Notes under the pieces: model-generated
Databases searched by the model: none
What the model was told of the DNA's origin: nothing
What the model saw: the letters and a program-made list of their open reading frames with translations, nothing else
Shown here: positions 22,402 through 36,434 of the stretch, piece after piece
How the letters are laid out: the number at the start of each line of letters is the position of its first letter
Position numbering within the stretch: position 1 is the stretch's first letter
Origin: Gamsiella multidivaricata
Lineage: Eukaryota; Mortierellomycota; Mortierellomycetes; Mortierellales; Mortierellaceae
Assembly: GCF_025024155.1 (NCBI RefSeq)
Contig: NW_026251732.1
Coordinates: 248,001 to 312,000 of the forward strand
DNA length: 64,000 bases
Direction: 5' to 3'
Translations under genes and position numbers: made by a program

Positions 22402-23891
22402 ATGAAAAACATTGTTCTGCAAAATACACCAGCAGGGACCATATCCTGCATGGCATTTCATCCCATTATAGAATATTTGCTTCTTGTCGCATCTTGGGAT
22501 GGAGTAAGTCCAAAAGCCTAGATAATAAAAGCCCTATAGGATACGCGGCCTCCTGCCAGGAGTGTGAAAAGAAAACTGACGATTCTGCAAATTGCCCTGC
22601 ATAGACAGTCTCGCTTTACGATATCAGGACCAATGTTCGGACAGCGCTTTATCAAGGACACAAGGGGCCAGTATTGACGTGCTGCTGGGGACAGGGATAT
22701 ACGATATTTAGTGCAGGAGTAGACGGCAGGATCCTCGTGTGCGTTTTTAGAGCTTCTCACCTCGTGTTGATTGAAGTCATTTTTGTATCATGGGGGTTTA
22801 CGACTAACATGGCATTTGGTCTAATAGGGGCAGCGATAAATGGAAAGAGAAAAGGTTTGGTAAACATGAGGATACGATCACTTCGTTGGCATATTGCCGT
22901 TCGCGCTGTAAGTCTCATTAACAAAAAAAAAAAAAAAAAAAAAGAATAGAATTGTCCTATGAAGAAATTTTTTCCTTCATAAAACTTCATGATGCTAATG
23001 TAGAGAACACTCTCTCCTTTGCTTCTTTGATGATCACCCAGGTCTGCTTGTATCAGGATCAAGCGACAAGACCGCCCGTATCTGGAGCGATTATACGTCC
23101 CTGGACATCATGCCAACAACAAGAGCACATGAATTTGTTTTCGAGGGTCCCGTCGACTCTTTGGATATCTCACATGATATGCTGGTGGTCGCCGTCAATC
23201 AAGAGTACCATATTTTCAACATCGGGGTCTTGAATGCTTCGGCAAAATGGGTCATACCATCGGCATTGACCTGTCGGACGCGTGTGATGAAGCTGTCGTA
23301 CAATGGTTATTGGGGGGCGTTTGGCTCGGTCGAAGGACGGGTGCTGATGAAAAATATGCAGGACAGCACACGCGATTTTTTGCTCATGGTCAGTCGAAAC
23401 GAAACAGTGAATCCACCGAGTATCTTTCCGATGAATGCTATTGCGTTCCATCCAGTGTAGGTGCTTGTGAACCCCTTCCCCCCCGTCAAAGTCCTCCCAA
23501 AGGGACGTATATGGAGATTAACGGTTTATCTTTTATTATCGATTGATATTCGATACAATACTTTGCTTTATTTACATGCGATGCTAGGTACCACACGTTC
23601 GTGACAGGATCGTCCAATGGCTGGGTGGCATCTTGGGATCAATTCAATATAAAGAAACTAGCGGAAATTGTACCGGCCGCCTCGTCCTCATCATTATCAG
23701 CGAACTTGGGTCCCGTATCCGCTTTGGCGTATTCTTGCAGGGGGGAGTATCTTGCAATCGCCACAGGTGACACATTTGATTCCGGTCCGAGTTTTGCGGG
23801 GCCCGCAACGGCAGCAGCGATGCCGAGGACGACGGTCGTTGTGAGACCGATGGTGGTTGAGAAGGAAGTGCGACCTATCACGAAGAATTGA
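22402..23891 (+). CDS. BUB3: Mitotic checkpoint WD40 protein BUB3-like
   Basis: Exons 22402-22503, 22605-22738, 22828-22907, 23042-23456, 23588-23891 give 344 aa, the usual size of BUB3/RAE1-type seven-blade propellers. WD-like blades are visible: SCMAFHPIIEYLLLVASWDG, VSLYDIRT, LLVSGSSDKTARIWS and YHTFVTGSSNGWVASWDQF. The segment GSVEGRVLMKNM before the late blade, and PMNAIAFHPVYHTFVTGSSN with WDQFNIKKL after it, match BUB3 better than RAE1 (BUB3 has EGRVAVEY and NAISFH). BUB3 binds phosphorylated KNL1 MELT motifs and recruits BUB1/BUBR1 at kinetochores. The donor of exon 2 (GTGCGT at 22739) was chosen because the alternative two bases earlier hits a stop. The MKNIVLQNTPAG start is RAE1/BUB3-like. 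Divergence in the middle blades is notable. Confidence 0.8.
22923..22943. repeat. Run of 21 A in BUB3 intron 3
   Basis: Uninterrupted A homopolymer just after the donor of exon 3. Confidence 0.9.
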
Positions 23892-24090
23892 TAAAATAAC
23901 CTGCAATATGCACAAAGCATAAGTGAGGTCCAGCTGTACGCGAAAAACATATCGCGTGCAGAAACATGCCTGAATTAAGGTTAAATTGAGAGGGAGGCGG
24001 TAAGGTCAGAAGGCAAGAAAAGCTTTTTTTTTCCCGACATTTTAAACGAAAACCATCGGCATTAACATTTCCTTCTCTTGCACTCGCTAG

Positions 24091-24760
24091 ATCTACTTGT
24101 TACAGGACCGGTAGACAAAGCCATACGCTTTTGGCGCGATTCTCTTCTCGGTCACATCTTCAGAATCCATCTCCTTCCACGTGGAGAGGAGGGAGGGTAT
24201 TGATGTTGCTGCAACAAGGAGTTCTGTGTATTTGATGTTCGAATTCTAAACGCTCTAGCCGTAACGGTCAATCCGTCAGGCTCTCATTCTCGAACTCCCC
24301 TGCAGAAATTCCCGTCTTCGACAAGGTTAGTGTGTGCTAGCCTTCGTGAACGGATGGATAGCATTGAAAGATAAGCTAAAGATCAGTCGAGTAGACAAAA
24401 TTGATAAACTAGACATTTTCCCGGTCAAGGCCTTTACAGCTCATCCAAGGTAAGTATTTGGAAAGCAACTGGAACCCACATTAAAACGGCACCCATAGGT
24501 CATTCAGTCGCATCTTCATATCCAGTAAGGTGCCTTTTGTGCAATCTGCATAATTCTACACACCGCACTGCACCTTGGTGACAGGATCGTCCAATGACCA
24601 GGAGGAACCATGGGGTGCATACAATAAACATAAACTGTCTATACTCGAGCGTCTGCCTCGTCACTAGCAGACCGGGCCCCTGTCTCAGAACTGGCATATT
24701 CATATACAGAGTCACTTCTTAAGATCGCCACAGGAGACACATTTGATTCCACGTCGAACA
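24091..24760 (+). pseudogene. Decayed tandem copy of the BUB3 3' half
   Basis: Three collinear pieces match the neighbouring gene. At 24091, after an intact-looking acceptor, DLLVTGPVDKAIRFWRDS parallels LLVSGSSDKTARIWSDY. At about 24415, FPVKAFTAHPR followed by a GTAAGT donor parallels the end of BUB3 exon 4. From about 24580, GTGACAGGATCGTCCAATG is identical to the start of the last exon, and similarity continues to GCCACAGGNGACACATTTGATTCC near 24755. Stops and length changes break the frame throughout. The pieces keep the order and exon layout of BUB3, so this is an old DNA-level tandem duplication rather than a retrocopy. Confidence 0.75.
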
Positions 24761-25049
24761 TTGGGATGCCAGAGAGACCTCAGTGACAAGAATTATTATC
24801 AGGAAGATACAGACCTCAGGAACGACGCAGAAACTCGAGGAAGTGAAATATACGACTCTTTTGCACGATCTGTATGAAGAGAGAAAAAATTGTGATTGTC
24901 GAGGTTCTGGTGTTCTGCGAGTTCATTTCTTGATCGGCGGGCGCGGACAGAAGCGCCTTTCTTGTAGATCAAACAGGTGAATACCATCTTCAGGAGCAAT
25001 ATAAATCATATTTTCTGTTGAAGCGGCGTTGCTTTGTTTATCAACCATT

Positions 25050-26713
25050 TCATACAGCATCTAACGTTGGCATGTTCTCTAGCCTACTCAGGTCTTTGAT
25101 GTGTGTCACGATCTTGCGCTTCTCCTCTGGTATGGGTGCAGGGGAAGTACCCTGCGGAGTGCAATTCGTGGATAACGATGGTGACGACGATGAAGAAGGT
25201 CCCGGTGACAAGCTTGCAGACTCATGCATTCTTCTAATTTTAGTTGTGTGCCCGATACCAAGCTGCGGTAGTCCCTTGTTCAGGCCTTCGAGGAGTAAAC
25301 ATGCCTTACACAGCTCGTTTGAAGAAATGTATCCGCACCGTGTACAATTCGACATGGTGGGCAACTTTGTTGATTCGTTTGCCTGCACGGAGGCCGAGAG
25401 TGCCTCTCCAGAATGGATAATGTCTATGAACAGAGGGTCAGGGGTTAGCTATCATTTGCCACGAAATCAAGTCCTTCTGCAGACATGAACAGCAAGTAAA
25501 GCAATAACATACCAACGATGGCTGTCCGGCGAATGGCTTCCAGATCCTTGAGGAACACACGTGCGTAACCACGGTAGGCGTTGGGCGAATAGATGCACTC
25601 TGTTGAAAAGTAGTCCAGCTTCTTGAAGTATGCATACATGACGATCTCCTTTTCGTATGTGTATTTGAACGGCTTGGATCGCAGGATCTTTGAAGTCTCA
25701 ATTTCTGAAGAGTCCTCTGAAGAGTCGTTCGTAATGATCGAAGTGCATCTCTGAAGGCGTGGAAGATCTCCACGTAGGACTAGTAGAGTCACATAGGAAA
25801 ATCAATACGCGGAGAGATGAATCATATTAGCTGTCCTTATGTCTTTTCTTTGTAGAAAAAGGAGATGGAAAGACGAACCAAGCGCTACGTACTGTTCATC
25901 AGGACGGTCTCTGCAATGTCATCCGCGTTGTGTCCTGTCACAATATGGTCCACATTCAGCATGATGGCGCCTCGATCCAATGCCTGGCGACGGAAGACGC
26001 CACAAAACGTGCCTGTGTGAATTATCCATGAAGGGGTCTCGATTAATGGGATGCGGATAAAATTATCCAGCACTGTAGCATGGCGAAAACGCTCACTTAC
26101 AGTTGTTCTTGCGACCGATTTCCTTGACAATGTCATCCATGCTCCATCCATAGAGATCCTTATAGCTGACGATCAATAGAGGAATTTGGTATTGGTCCCT
26201 ATTCCTTTTGACGGTCTCCAACGAGTCATCCCTGTATCCAGTAATGCCTTCGTCGATCGAGAGTAGTACCAAGTCGAGGCCATAGGAATATCTGTCGTTA
26301 AGCAACTTCATGACATACGCCAGGACCGTAGAATCTATTGCACAGAAATCGATCCGCAGTAAGTATCTAATCCACAGTATATGTGGATAAATAAACGACG
26401 GATCGCTGCCAGTCGTACCTTTTCCTCCGCTGGCACCAATGGCGACTCTGTCACCTTTGTTGAAGAGCTTGTTGTCGACGATCGTGTTGTGGATCTCAGT
26501 CTCGAAGACATGAAAGAAGCACTCCTTGCATAGCTGCTGCCCAGTCTTTGGTCGTTTGAGGATAGCACGGACGCACTGGCATAGGTTGCAGGGGTTCCTT
26601 AGTGGTTTCGCTGCCCTTTCCCCCGGTGGCCCTGCTAGTCCTGCTGGTCCTACTGGCGCTGTTACTCCTGTGCTGAGTGCTAGTGGCGATGAGGAATGGT
26701 CCTGGTTCTCCAT
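25050..26713 (-). CDS. NCS6: Cytoplasmic tRNA 2-thiolation protein 1 (NCS6/CTU1)
   Basis: Exons in transcript order: 26713-26419, 26334-26101, 26012-25893, 25779-25513, 25423-25050; 429 aa. With NCS2 it transfers sulfur from URM1 to U34 of tRNA-Lys/Glu/Gln. The N-terminal Cys cluster ([10 protein letters not shown]...CKECF, about 42-68) and the C-terminal zinc motif ([16 protein letters not shown], about 330-345) are present. The adenylating PP-loop [13 protein letters not shown] lies at about 94-107, and its intron falls between GGK and DST. The [16 protein letters not shown] motif, with catalytic-type cysteines, and the [19 protein letters not shown] motif identify the Ctu1/TtcA family. A Pro/Gly-rich extension precedes the first Cys cluster. 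The C-terminal tail after about 365 is Ser/Pro-rich. It is divergent from the Rsp5-type gene, with 282 bp between the starts. Confidence 0.95.
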
Positions 26714-26995
26714 GGTGTCTATTAGTCTTCGTGCTGATCAGTCGAGGGTTCTTTTTTGTCTGCGAAGAGAGCGAAGCGCCTGCACCAATAAAAAAAACGA
26801 TCGACGTCATTTTTCCGCCTCCCAGCTTGCCTCTTGACTTGTCCTCGCTGGCTCTTTTCCCATCCTCGACATCATCCCAAAACCCCTACATCCTCTCCTC
26901 TCTCTCTTCTCCCATCCCATTCCCGTCTTTATTCTCGACTTGGGGGACTTATCCGCTCCTGCCTTTCAGCCTTTCAGATTCCAAGAGAAGGCGCC
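26714..26995. promoter_or_regulatory. Bidirectional promoter between NCS6 and the Rsp5-type ligase
   Basis: The 282-bp spacer between two divergent start codons carries a long CT-rich tract on the + strand (about 26870-26930). No TATA box is obvious. The role is inferred from geometry. Confidence 0.5.
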
Positions 26996-30975
<3,980 letters not shown>

Positions 30976-31418
30976 TAAACAGAAATGGAACCAAGACTCG
31001 TCGATCATGGGCCTCAAGAAGTAGTGGGCAGAACGCCTTTCTTTGAACTTTACAAATAAAAACTAGTTGTATCAAAACAACACAGTAGTCCTTGGACTTG
31101 CGAACCAAGGAATGCGATCGGTGGTGCAAGTGATCGATTTATTGTGTTCTCTGCAATGAAATCCACATTACTGCAGGTTTAGTCGCCTGTCGGCAGTTGT
31201 CGCTCGGATTTCCTGTCCATCGTACGATGAGCCCAATGTCTTAGGTGTATGCAAAGGTCTCCCATGAGTCTTTCACCTGCTCACTCTCCTCTTCTTGCTT
31301 TTTCTTTCTTTCTTTCTCTTCTTCGTTCTTCACTCTTCGCTCTTCGCACCATCGATTGCCGTCCTCTACCGACAAACTGCTACGACACCCACGAAATAGA
31401 ATACTGAATTCTGCCACC
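30976..31418. other. Intergenic region
   Basis: 3' flank of the ligase gene, then a TTCTTTCTTTCTTTC pyrimidine tract (about 31295-31330) upstream of the COX7C-like gene. Nothing else seen. Confidence 0.5.
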
Positions 31419-31789
31419 ATGATCTTTACACGCACCGGAATCCGTGCTCGCGCGTCTCTGGGAGCAACCCCGCTCCGTAGCGGCACTCACCACTACACCA
31501 ACACTGGAGGCAAGGTAGGGGAAAGGGACACCCATGCCTGCTATATCTCTTCTAAAATTCTGCACACGCTCGTTCCTGACAAAAATTCACCCATGTCGCG
31601 CTCTTCCTTCTCACACTTGCCACCTTTTATTTCATTACATATTCCCTCTGTATGTATGTTAAGAACATCCCGTTATCAACCAAGAACAAGACCGCGCTCG
31701 CGCTCAAGATGACTATCTATTGCGGCGGCGGCTTCGCAGTCGGGTTCGTCCCTGGACAGTGGCAGAGCTACAAGGCTAACCGTATTTGA
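31419..31789 (+). CDS. Cytochrome c oxidase subunit VIIc-like (yeast Cox8 family)
   Basis: Two exons, 31419-31514 and 31664-31789, give 73 aa. The Arg-rich presequence (MIFTRTGIRARASLG...) targets the mitochondrion. The mature part starts near HHYTNTGGKNIPLSTKNK, matching the GKNLPFSVENK pattern of COX7C. A single membrane helix (about 48-65, LALKMTIYCGGGFAVGFVPG) and a basic end follow. It is a structural subunit of complex IV in the inner membrane. Start context ACCATGA is good and both splice sites are regular. It is too short and split to stand out as one frame, but the family pattern is clear. Confidence 0.85.
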
Positions 31790-32203
31790 GATATACTTTC
31801 CTCGCACCCCTCTTTGTCCCCTTCCCCTTGCACTTTCGCTTCTGGCATTTACATACTCGGCGCTCTCGCGCAGGCATTGTTTCCGAACGGAAGTGTAACA
31901 AAAAGGGAAAGGGAGGGTACAGGGCGCAAACGAGGCAATTGAAACCATGCATCCCAAAACGAGAAAACCCGAAATAAAAAAAATCAAAGGTCAACTTTTG
32001 CATTTTTTGTCATATTCGAATCCCATAGACTATGAATTTGTGTGGATGAGGACAGACATCGGTGAACATTGGCACATAGGCAAGGTATATATAAAGAAGC
32101 AAACAGTACGTGTTTATTACCATCCAGCAGGCCTCAGCAGCAACGTACTCACAAACATCCTGTTAAAATATATTCAAATACCCTCCTCAATGATCTGCAA
32201 GAA
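31790..32203. other. Convergent 3' region of COX7C-like and KH genes
   Basis: AT-rich sequence between two gene 3' ends. No gene supported. Confidence 0.5.
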
Positions 32204-33568
32204 CTATTGCAGTCTTGTCTTCTCGCTCTCCAAGCGCGAATATAACAAATAGACAGCCATCTGGTTCGACTCTGGTGTTCCCGTAATCGTCACCAACCGC
32301 TCGTTTCCTGAACCCTGGTGGGAGTCTGCAATCTTAATATGCGATCCAGAGATCTGTCGAATCTCCTGGATCTTACTTCCATTCTTCCCAATCACCGTGC
32401 CGACCATATCATTCGGAATAAAGATCTGCTGCGCCTGGGTCACAGCGCCACCACCGCCCGCAGAGGTTGGTGCATAGTCCAGTCCATAAAGCCCATGCAT
32501 GCTGCCACTGCTACTGCTACTGCCACTGCCCCCACCTCCGGAATAGGATGATGGACCATAGTCGGAATAGTGTGGCTGCGAATGACGCGAGGAGCTGTGA
32601 GGTTGAGGCGAGAACCCAATCGCTGGCGGGTATCCACCATAATCATTCCGGCGCATGGGTCTATACAGGACCGTCTGTACGCTCCGACCACGGCTTTCGG
32701 TCTCGTTGCCTTTCTCTTGCAGGATCTGACCCACATGATAGACCGCAATATGGATCGCGTCGGGTACACCCGTGATTAAAAGCGTGCGTTCTGTCGATCC
32801 GGGCAACATCTCTTCCGATGCCTTGGCGCGCGCTCCTGAGGCTTCCTGAATCTCTTTGATCTTGGCTCCGCCTTTTCCGATCACGAATCCCATGAGATGA
32901 TGTGGGACAAGCATGGAGATCGAGGCTGACTCGGTCTCTGGGGCAACATCAGTGCCACCTTGTTCCGCGACCATTTTATGTCCGACGAGCGCGTACGCCT
33001 ATAACATGCCACAACACATGCACGTTCAACATATTGTCAATATATTGGACTGAAAATCCTGTGCCAACTGCATAGATGCCAATTGAGTACCTTGGCGACT
33101 GTGTCCAGGCGTCCCTTGACAGTCAGAATCCGCTCCGAAGCTCCAGGGATGATTTCCGATATGCTCAACTTGGCTCCTGACTGCTCGCGGATCTCGTTGA
33201 CGTTCTTTCCAGACTTGCCGATAATGACACCAGCCTCTTTAGTTGTCACCAAGGCTCGCAGCGCAATGTCCGTATTCATCAAATCGGTCTCCGCGTCGTC
33301 TATAGTGCTCATCTTGACTATCAATTTGATTGCAAGGAAAAAAATATTCGGTTAGAACAAAGGCTCATTTGTTGCAAACCCACATGTGATAGAACTTTTA
33401 AACAGTTGGCTTACCATCTTCGTCATCGCGACGGCGGTGTAGGGGCTTCTCCGGATTGTCAGAGTCGAGGTCCGGGACGGCAACACGCTTGTGGCGGCGT
33501 TCGTCAGAGTCAGAGTCGGGGCCCTCCAAATCGTCCAAACTTCTCTTCTTGTGCTCGTTATCAGACAT
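32204..33568 (-). CDS. Three-KH-domain RNA-binding protein (PCBP/hnRNP K, yeast Pbp2/Hek2 type)
   Basis: Exons in transcript order: 33568-33415, 33317-33091, 32998-32204; 391 aa. An acidic and basic N-terminal tail (MSDNEHKKRSLDDLEG...) precedes KH1 (about 65-125, GVIIGKSGKNVNEIREQSGA), KH2 (about 145-215, GFVIGKGGAKIKEIQEASGA) and KH3 (about 305-375, GTVIGKNGSKIQEIRQISGS). Each carries the GxxG loop. A Ser/Gly/Tyr-rich low-complexity linker lies between KH2 and KH3. The spacing KH1-KH2-long linker-KH3 is that of poly(C)-binding proteins, which control mRNA stability, localisation and translation. The exact orthologue cannot be fixed by eye. Confidence 0.9.
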
Positions 33569-34489
33569 GTTGTTATACGTACGTTCCGTGTCCTGTCCGT
33601 TGATCGCTCAATTGACCAGGTTATAAACGTGGCTCTTCACCAAGATTCAAATGGAGGGTGAGAGTAGTAGGAGAGTGAGACAACGAAGCAGCCTCTTTCC
33701 GCGAGATATTGGGCGTTTGACGAGCTGGTGTTTAGAAAGATAGTCGAAACGCTTTTGGACAAGGAGGGAGAGAGAAAAGAGAGGAAGTTTGTGCGTGAGA
33801 AAGGCCAAGCTGGATGCATATTGTCGAGGCAGAAAACGAAGAAAGCAAAGGCATTAAGGAAGAGAAAAAAAAGGATGCGTGCATTGGAAGGATAGAGTTG
33901 TGTGTGGATCAGATGCTTCGCCCAATGCCCAAGACAAGTACCCCGTATACCACTCCTTTACCGCTTCCGCTGAGGAACTGAAGGCGCGGCTGTCATCATA
34001 TAAACAGTTCGTATCAGGGCAAGCTCCTTATTATTCGCGATGTGCATCATTCTACTGCTGTTGAGCTCGCGTTTTGGCATATCGTGAAACGTGCTCTCGC
34101 CACCAAATTCAGACAGAGTAAAAAAACGCGTATTTCCAGCCGCAGCAACGAATAAAAAGAAAAGGGCAGCTGTCAGAGGAACAAAGAAACAAAAAAAAAA
34201 ACAAAGCAGTTGTTGCGCGTTGTGCTTTACCGTGGAGAAAGTTATTGGCTGCTCATCCGGCAGGTGTGGCGACAGGATGAAATGAGGGATCGAGATTGCA
34301 AAAAGGTCAAAGGGAAGGCGAGTGTAGTTTGTGCTTGCGAGAGCGCGACGAGAGTACAGGCCAATTCTTGCTCAAATACGTCACAGAATGTGATCTGAAC
34401 GGGCGAGGCTGCTCGCTTGCATCCTTCAGCTCGTCCTTGTCCTTGCCCTTGCCCCACTGCGCTACTGCTGCTGCTACTGCCCTGGCTTC
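33569..34489. other. Intergenic region upstream of the KH gene
   Basis: Promoter side of the KH gene, then A-rich sequence (about 34130-34210). Some open frames overlap the flank of the Fanzor relic. No gene supported. Confidence 0.45.
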
Positions 34490-36434
34490 TGTGTGTAGTC
34501 TTGCATCTTGCATCCAAGGATAGTGCCCTTCCTTATCTACTGGCTGAAGATAGAGCGGCCATTGTTGGTGGAGTAAATGGCTGCGAACGACGTTACAAAT
34601 GTTATACTCTACCATAATATCCCGGCGCATGAAAGTGCCGCAGGTTGAGCAGTATAGCCTGCGACAGACTTCTCGCACGTCGGGCACCTCTTCGAAGTAA
34701 TACTCATTCACTCTAACTACAATGTAGTCTAGGGACCTGGCCTTGAGACAAAGTCAACAAAAACATAAAACGATTCTACATAACTTCAAATCTCTAGTAA
34801 TAGCGCTCTTACTTTCTGAACGAAGTGCGACTGAAAGGACTCGTGCAAAGAGGAAAGTCTCGTCTTGGTCGAAAACTTGTCCAGACCAATCCCAATCACA
34901 ACCATGTTGACTTCCTCTCTCTTTCTGCCGATCGATCCTCCGACCAACTTGAGTAGGCGATCCGGTATGAGTCTGTACTCCGCATCCCTGGCTCTTCTCG
35001 CGTCCCACTTATGTTTCTTGAACCGGTGGTTGCCGTCGTAAAATCATCAAGTCGTCCCTCTACTCTCTCCAGTTCCGTAGCATAGCTCGCAAAGCTAGCT
35101 CCATCACCGCGTAGTGGTGGCAGTTTAATCTCAATGCTGCTGATGGATTCTATTCCGTCACCTAGTACAATGCTTTGTTACTCCTCCATCCGTCTTCTGT
35201 GCTTGAACGTGGACTAGTACACAGCCTTCTACTTCACTGCGAGATTGTGATAAGTGAGAGGAACGGAAGTTGGTGTTGTATCCTTGGGAGTTGCTCATGT
35301 CGACATCGTCATCCTTTCTTCCTGGCTCCGGTGTCGTACTGCCGGGATCATCGTCCTTTGGTAGCAATGCGTTGGTTCCGAGTACACAGGCTGGCCGAGA
35401 TCGTGCCCTAGGACCTTGATTTGATCTGGCGCACATCCCCATAGGCTGGTGACGTCCTGATGGGTCTTCACAATATTTCGGACCTCGACCAAATAATAAT
35501 CCATTTATTCGACAGTGAATGTGATTCGAAGGGGCATGACACTCTGCGGGAATCGCCTGTATCGGACTGGCTGTAATTCTTTTAAATTGAAAGCCGACAG
35601 GTGAAGGCAGAAACCGTCTGTCCGAATGGAGCCCCTGTGAACATAGCCGCGTTCCTTATAAGCTATAGGATCAAGGTTGGTCTACCGAATGGATTGAAAA
35701 TGTTCCCGCATCCTGATCAAGTCTATTACGGACGTCGAATCCTTGTAATCTCGGGGTCCTTTGCGTGGCTCACACCTGCCGATATTCGAAAGCATCTCTG
35801 TGATAAGGAACCCAAGATCCTTCTGCCCAAGTCAATTCATTAGGACCTGCTGAGAAGGAATGATGTCCTTGTTCTCGTAGTCCACCAGTACTAGCTCCCG
35901 GAGTTTTTTCTTCAGCGCAGCATTTTGCCAAAACAAGATACCGAGCTCACACTCAGAGAACGACATGAAAGGCTGCTCTGTGCCCGTTAGTAGGGCCGTC
36001 TGGTGATAACTCTTGGGACCAATAGAAGGCCGAGCTAAGAGTTTTCTGGTGTCGATGAACTGGTGTTTTCGTACGCGTAGCTTTTTACCCACACAAACCT
36101 CAAGCTCATGCATACATTTATCGGCACGTTCAACAGCTTTCTTGCGAAGATTTTCTCGATGCACTTGAGTAGGTTCTTTTTCGACCGAAGGAAGGCCGTT
36201 CAGGTAAAGAACCAAGTTCGTCCGTGTCCCAAGCTTCAGTATCTCTCGCACGACAATGCGGTGAGCATCATCCATAAGGTACGAGGAATAAACGTAGAGA
36301 ATGGTAACATAAAAAGACCCAATGATATCGACTCGAATCGCCGAATCGTGGTCAATGGAACTGGGGAGATTGGATAAATGGGGGGACTGATAGCGAAGAA
36401 CGGGTTCATACTTTTTCTTTTTAGAAAGGGTCAC
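34490..36434 (-). pseudogene. Decayed second copy of the XPG-Fanzor gene
   Basis: Pieces collinear with the gene at 10-14 kb run down the minus strand. At 36330-36000, RVDIIGSFYVTILYVY parallels HIDILGSFFSVIRR of the FEN1-like domain, but the metal-site MDG has become LNG. At about 35960, PFMSFSECELGILFWQNAAL parallels KFVSLSEDDLVKVFWKDETL. At about 35630, GSIRTDGF parallels GSIKTDGF. At 35500-35400, DYYLVEVRNIVKTHQDV and IKVLGHDLGQPVYS cover RuvC-I. At about 34880, GIGLDKFSTKTRLSSLHESF covers RuvC-II with the catalytic Glu changed. At 34700-34580, VNEYY, then a frameshifted zinc ribbon and RRDIMVEYNICNVV cover RuvC-III, followed by HLLHQQ. Much of the XPG I-region and linker is deleted, and several frames are broken. 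It shows that the fusion architecture belongs to a dispersed family. Confidence 0.8.
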
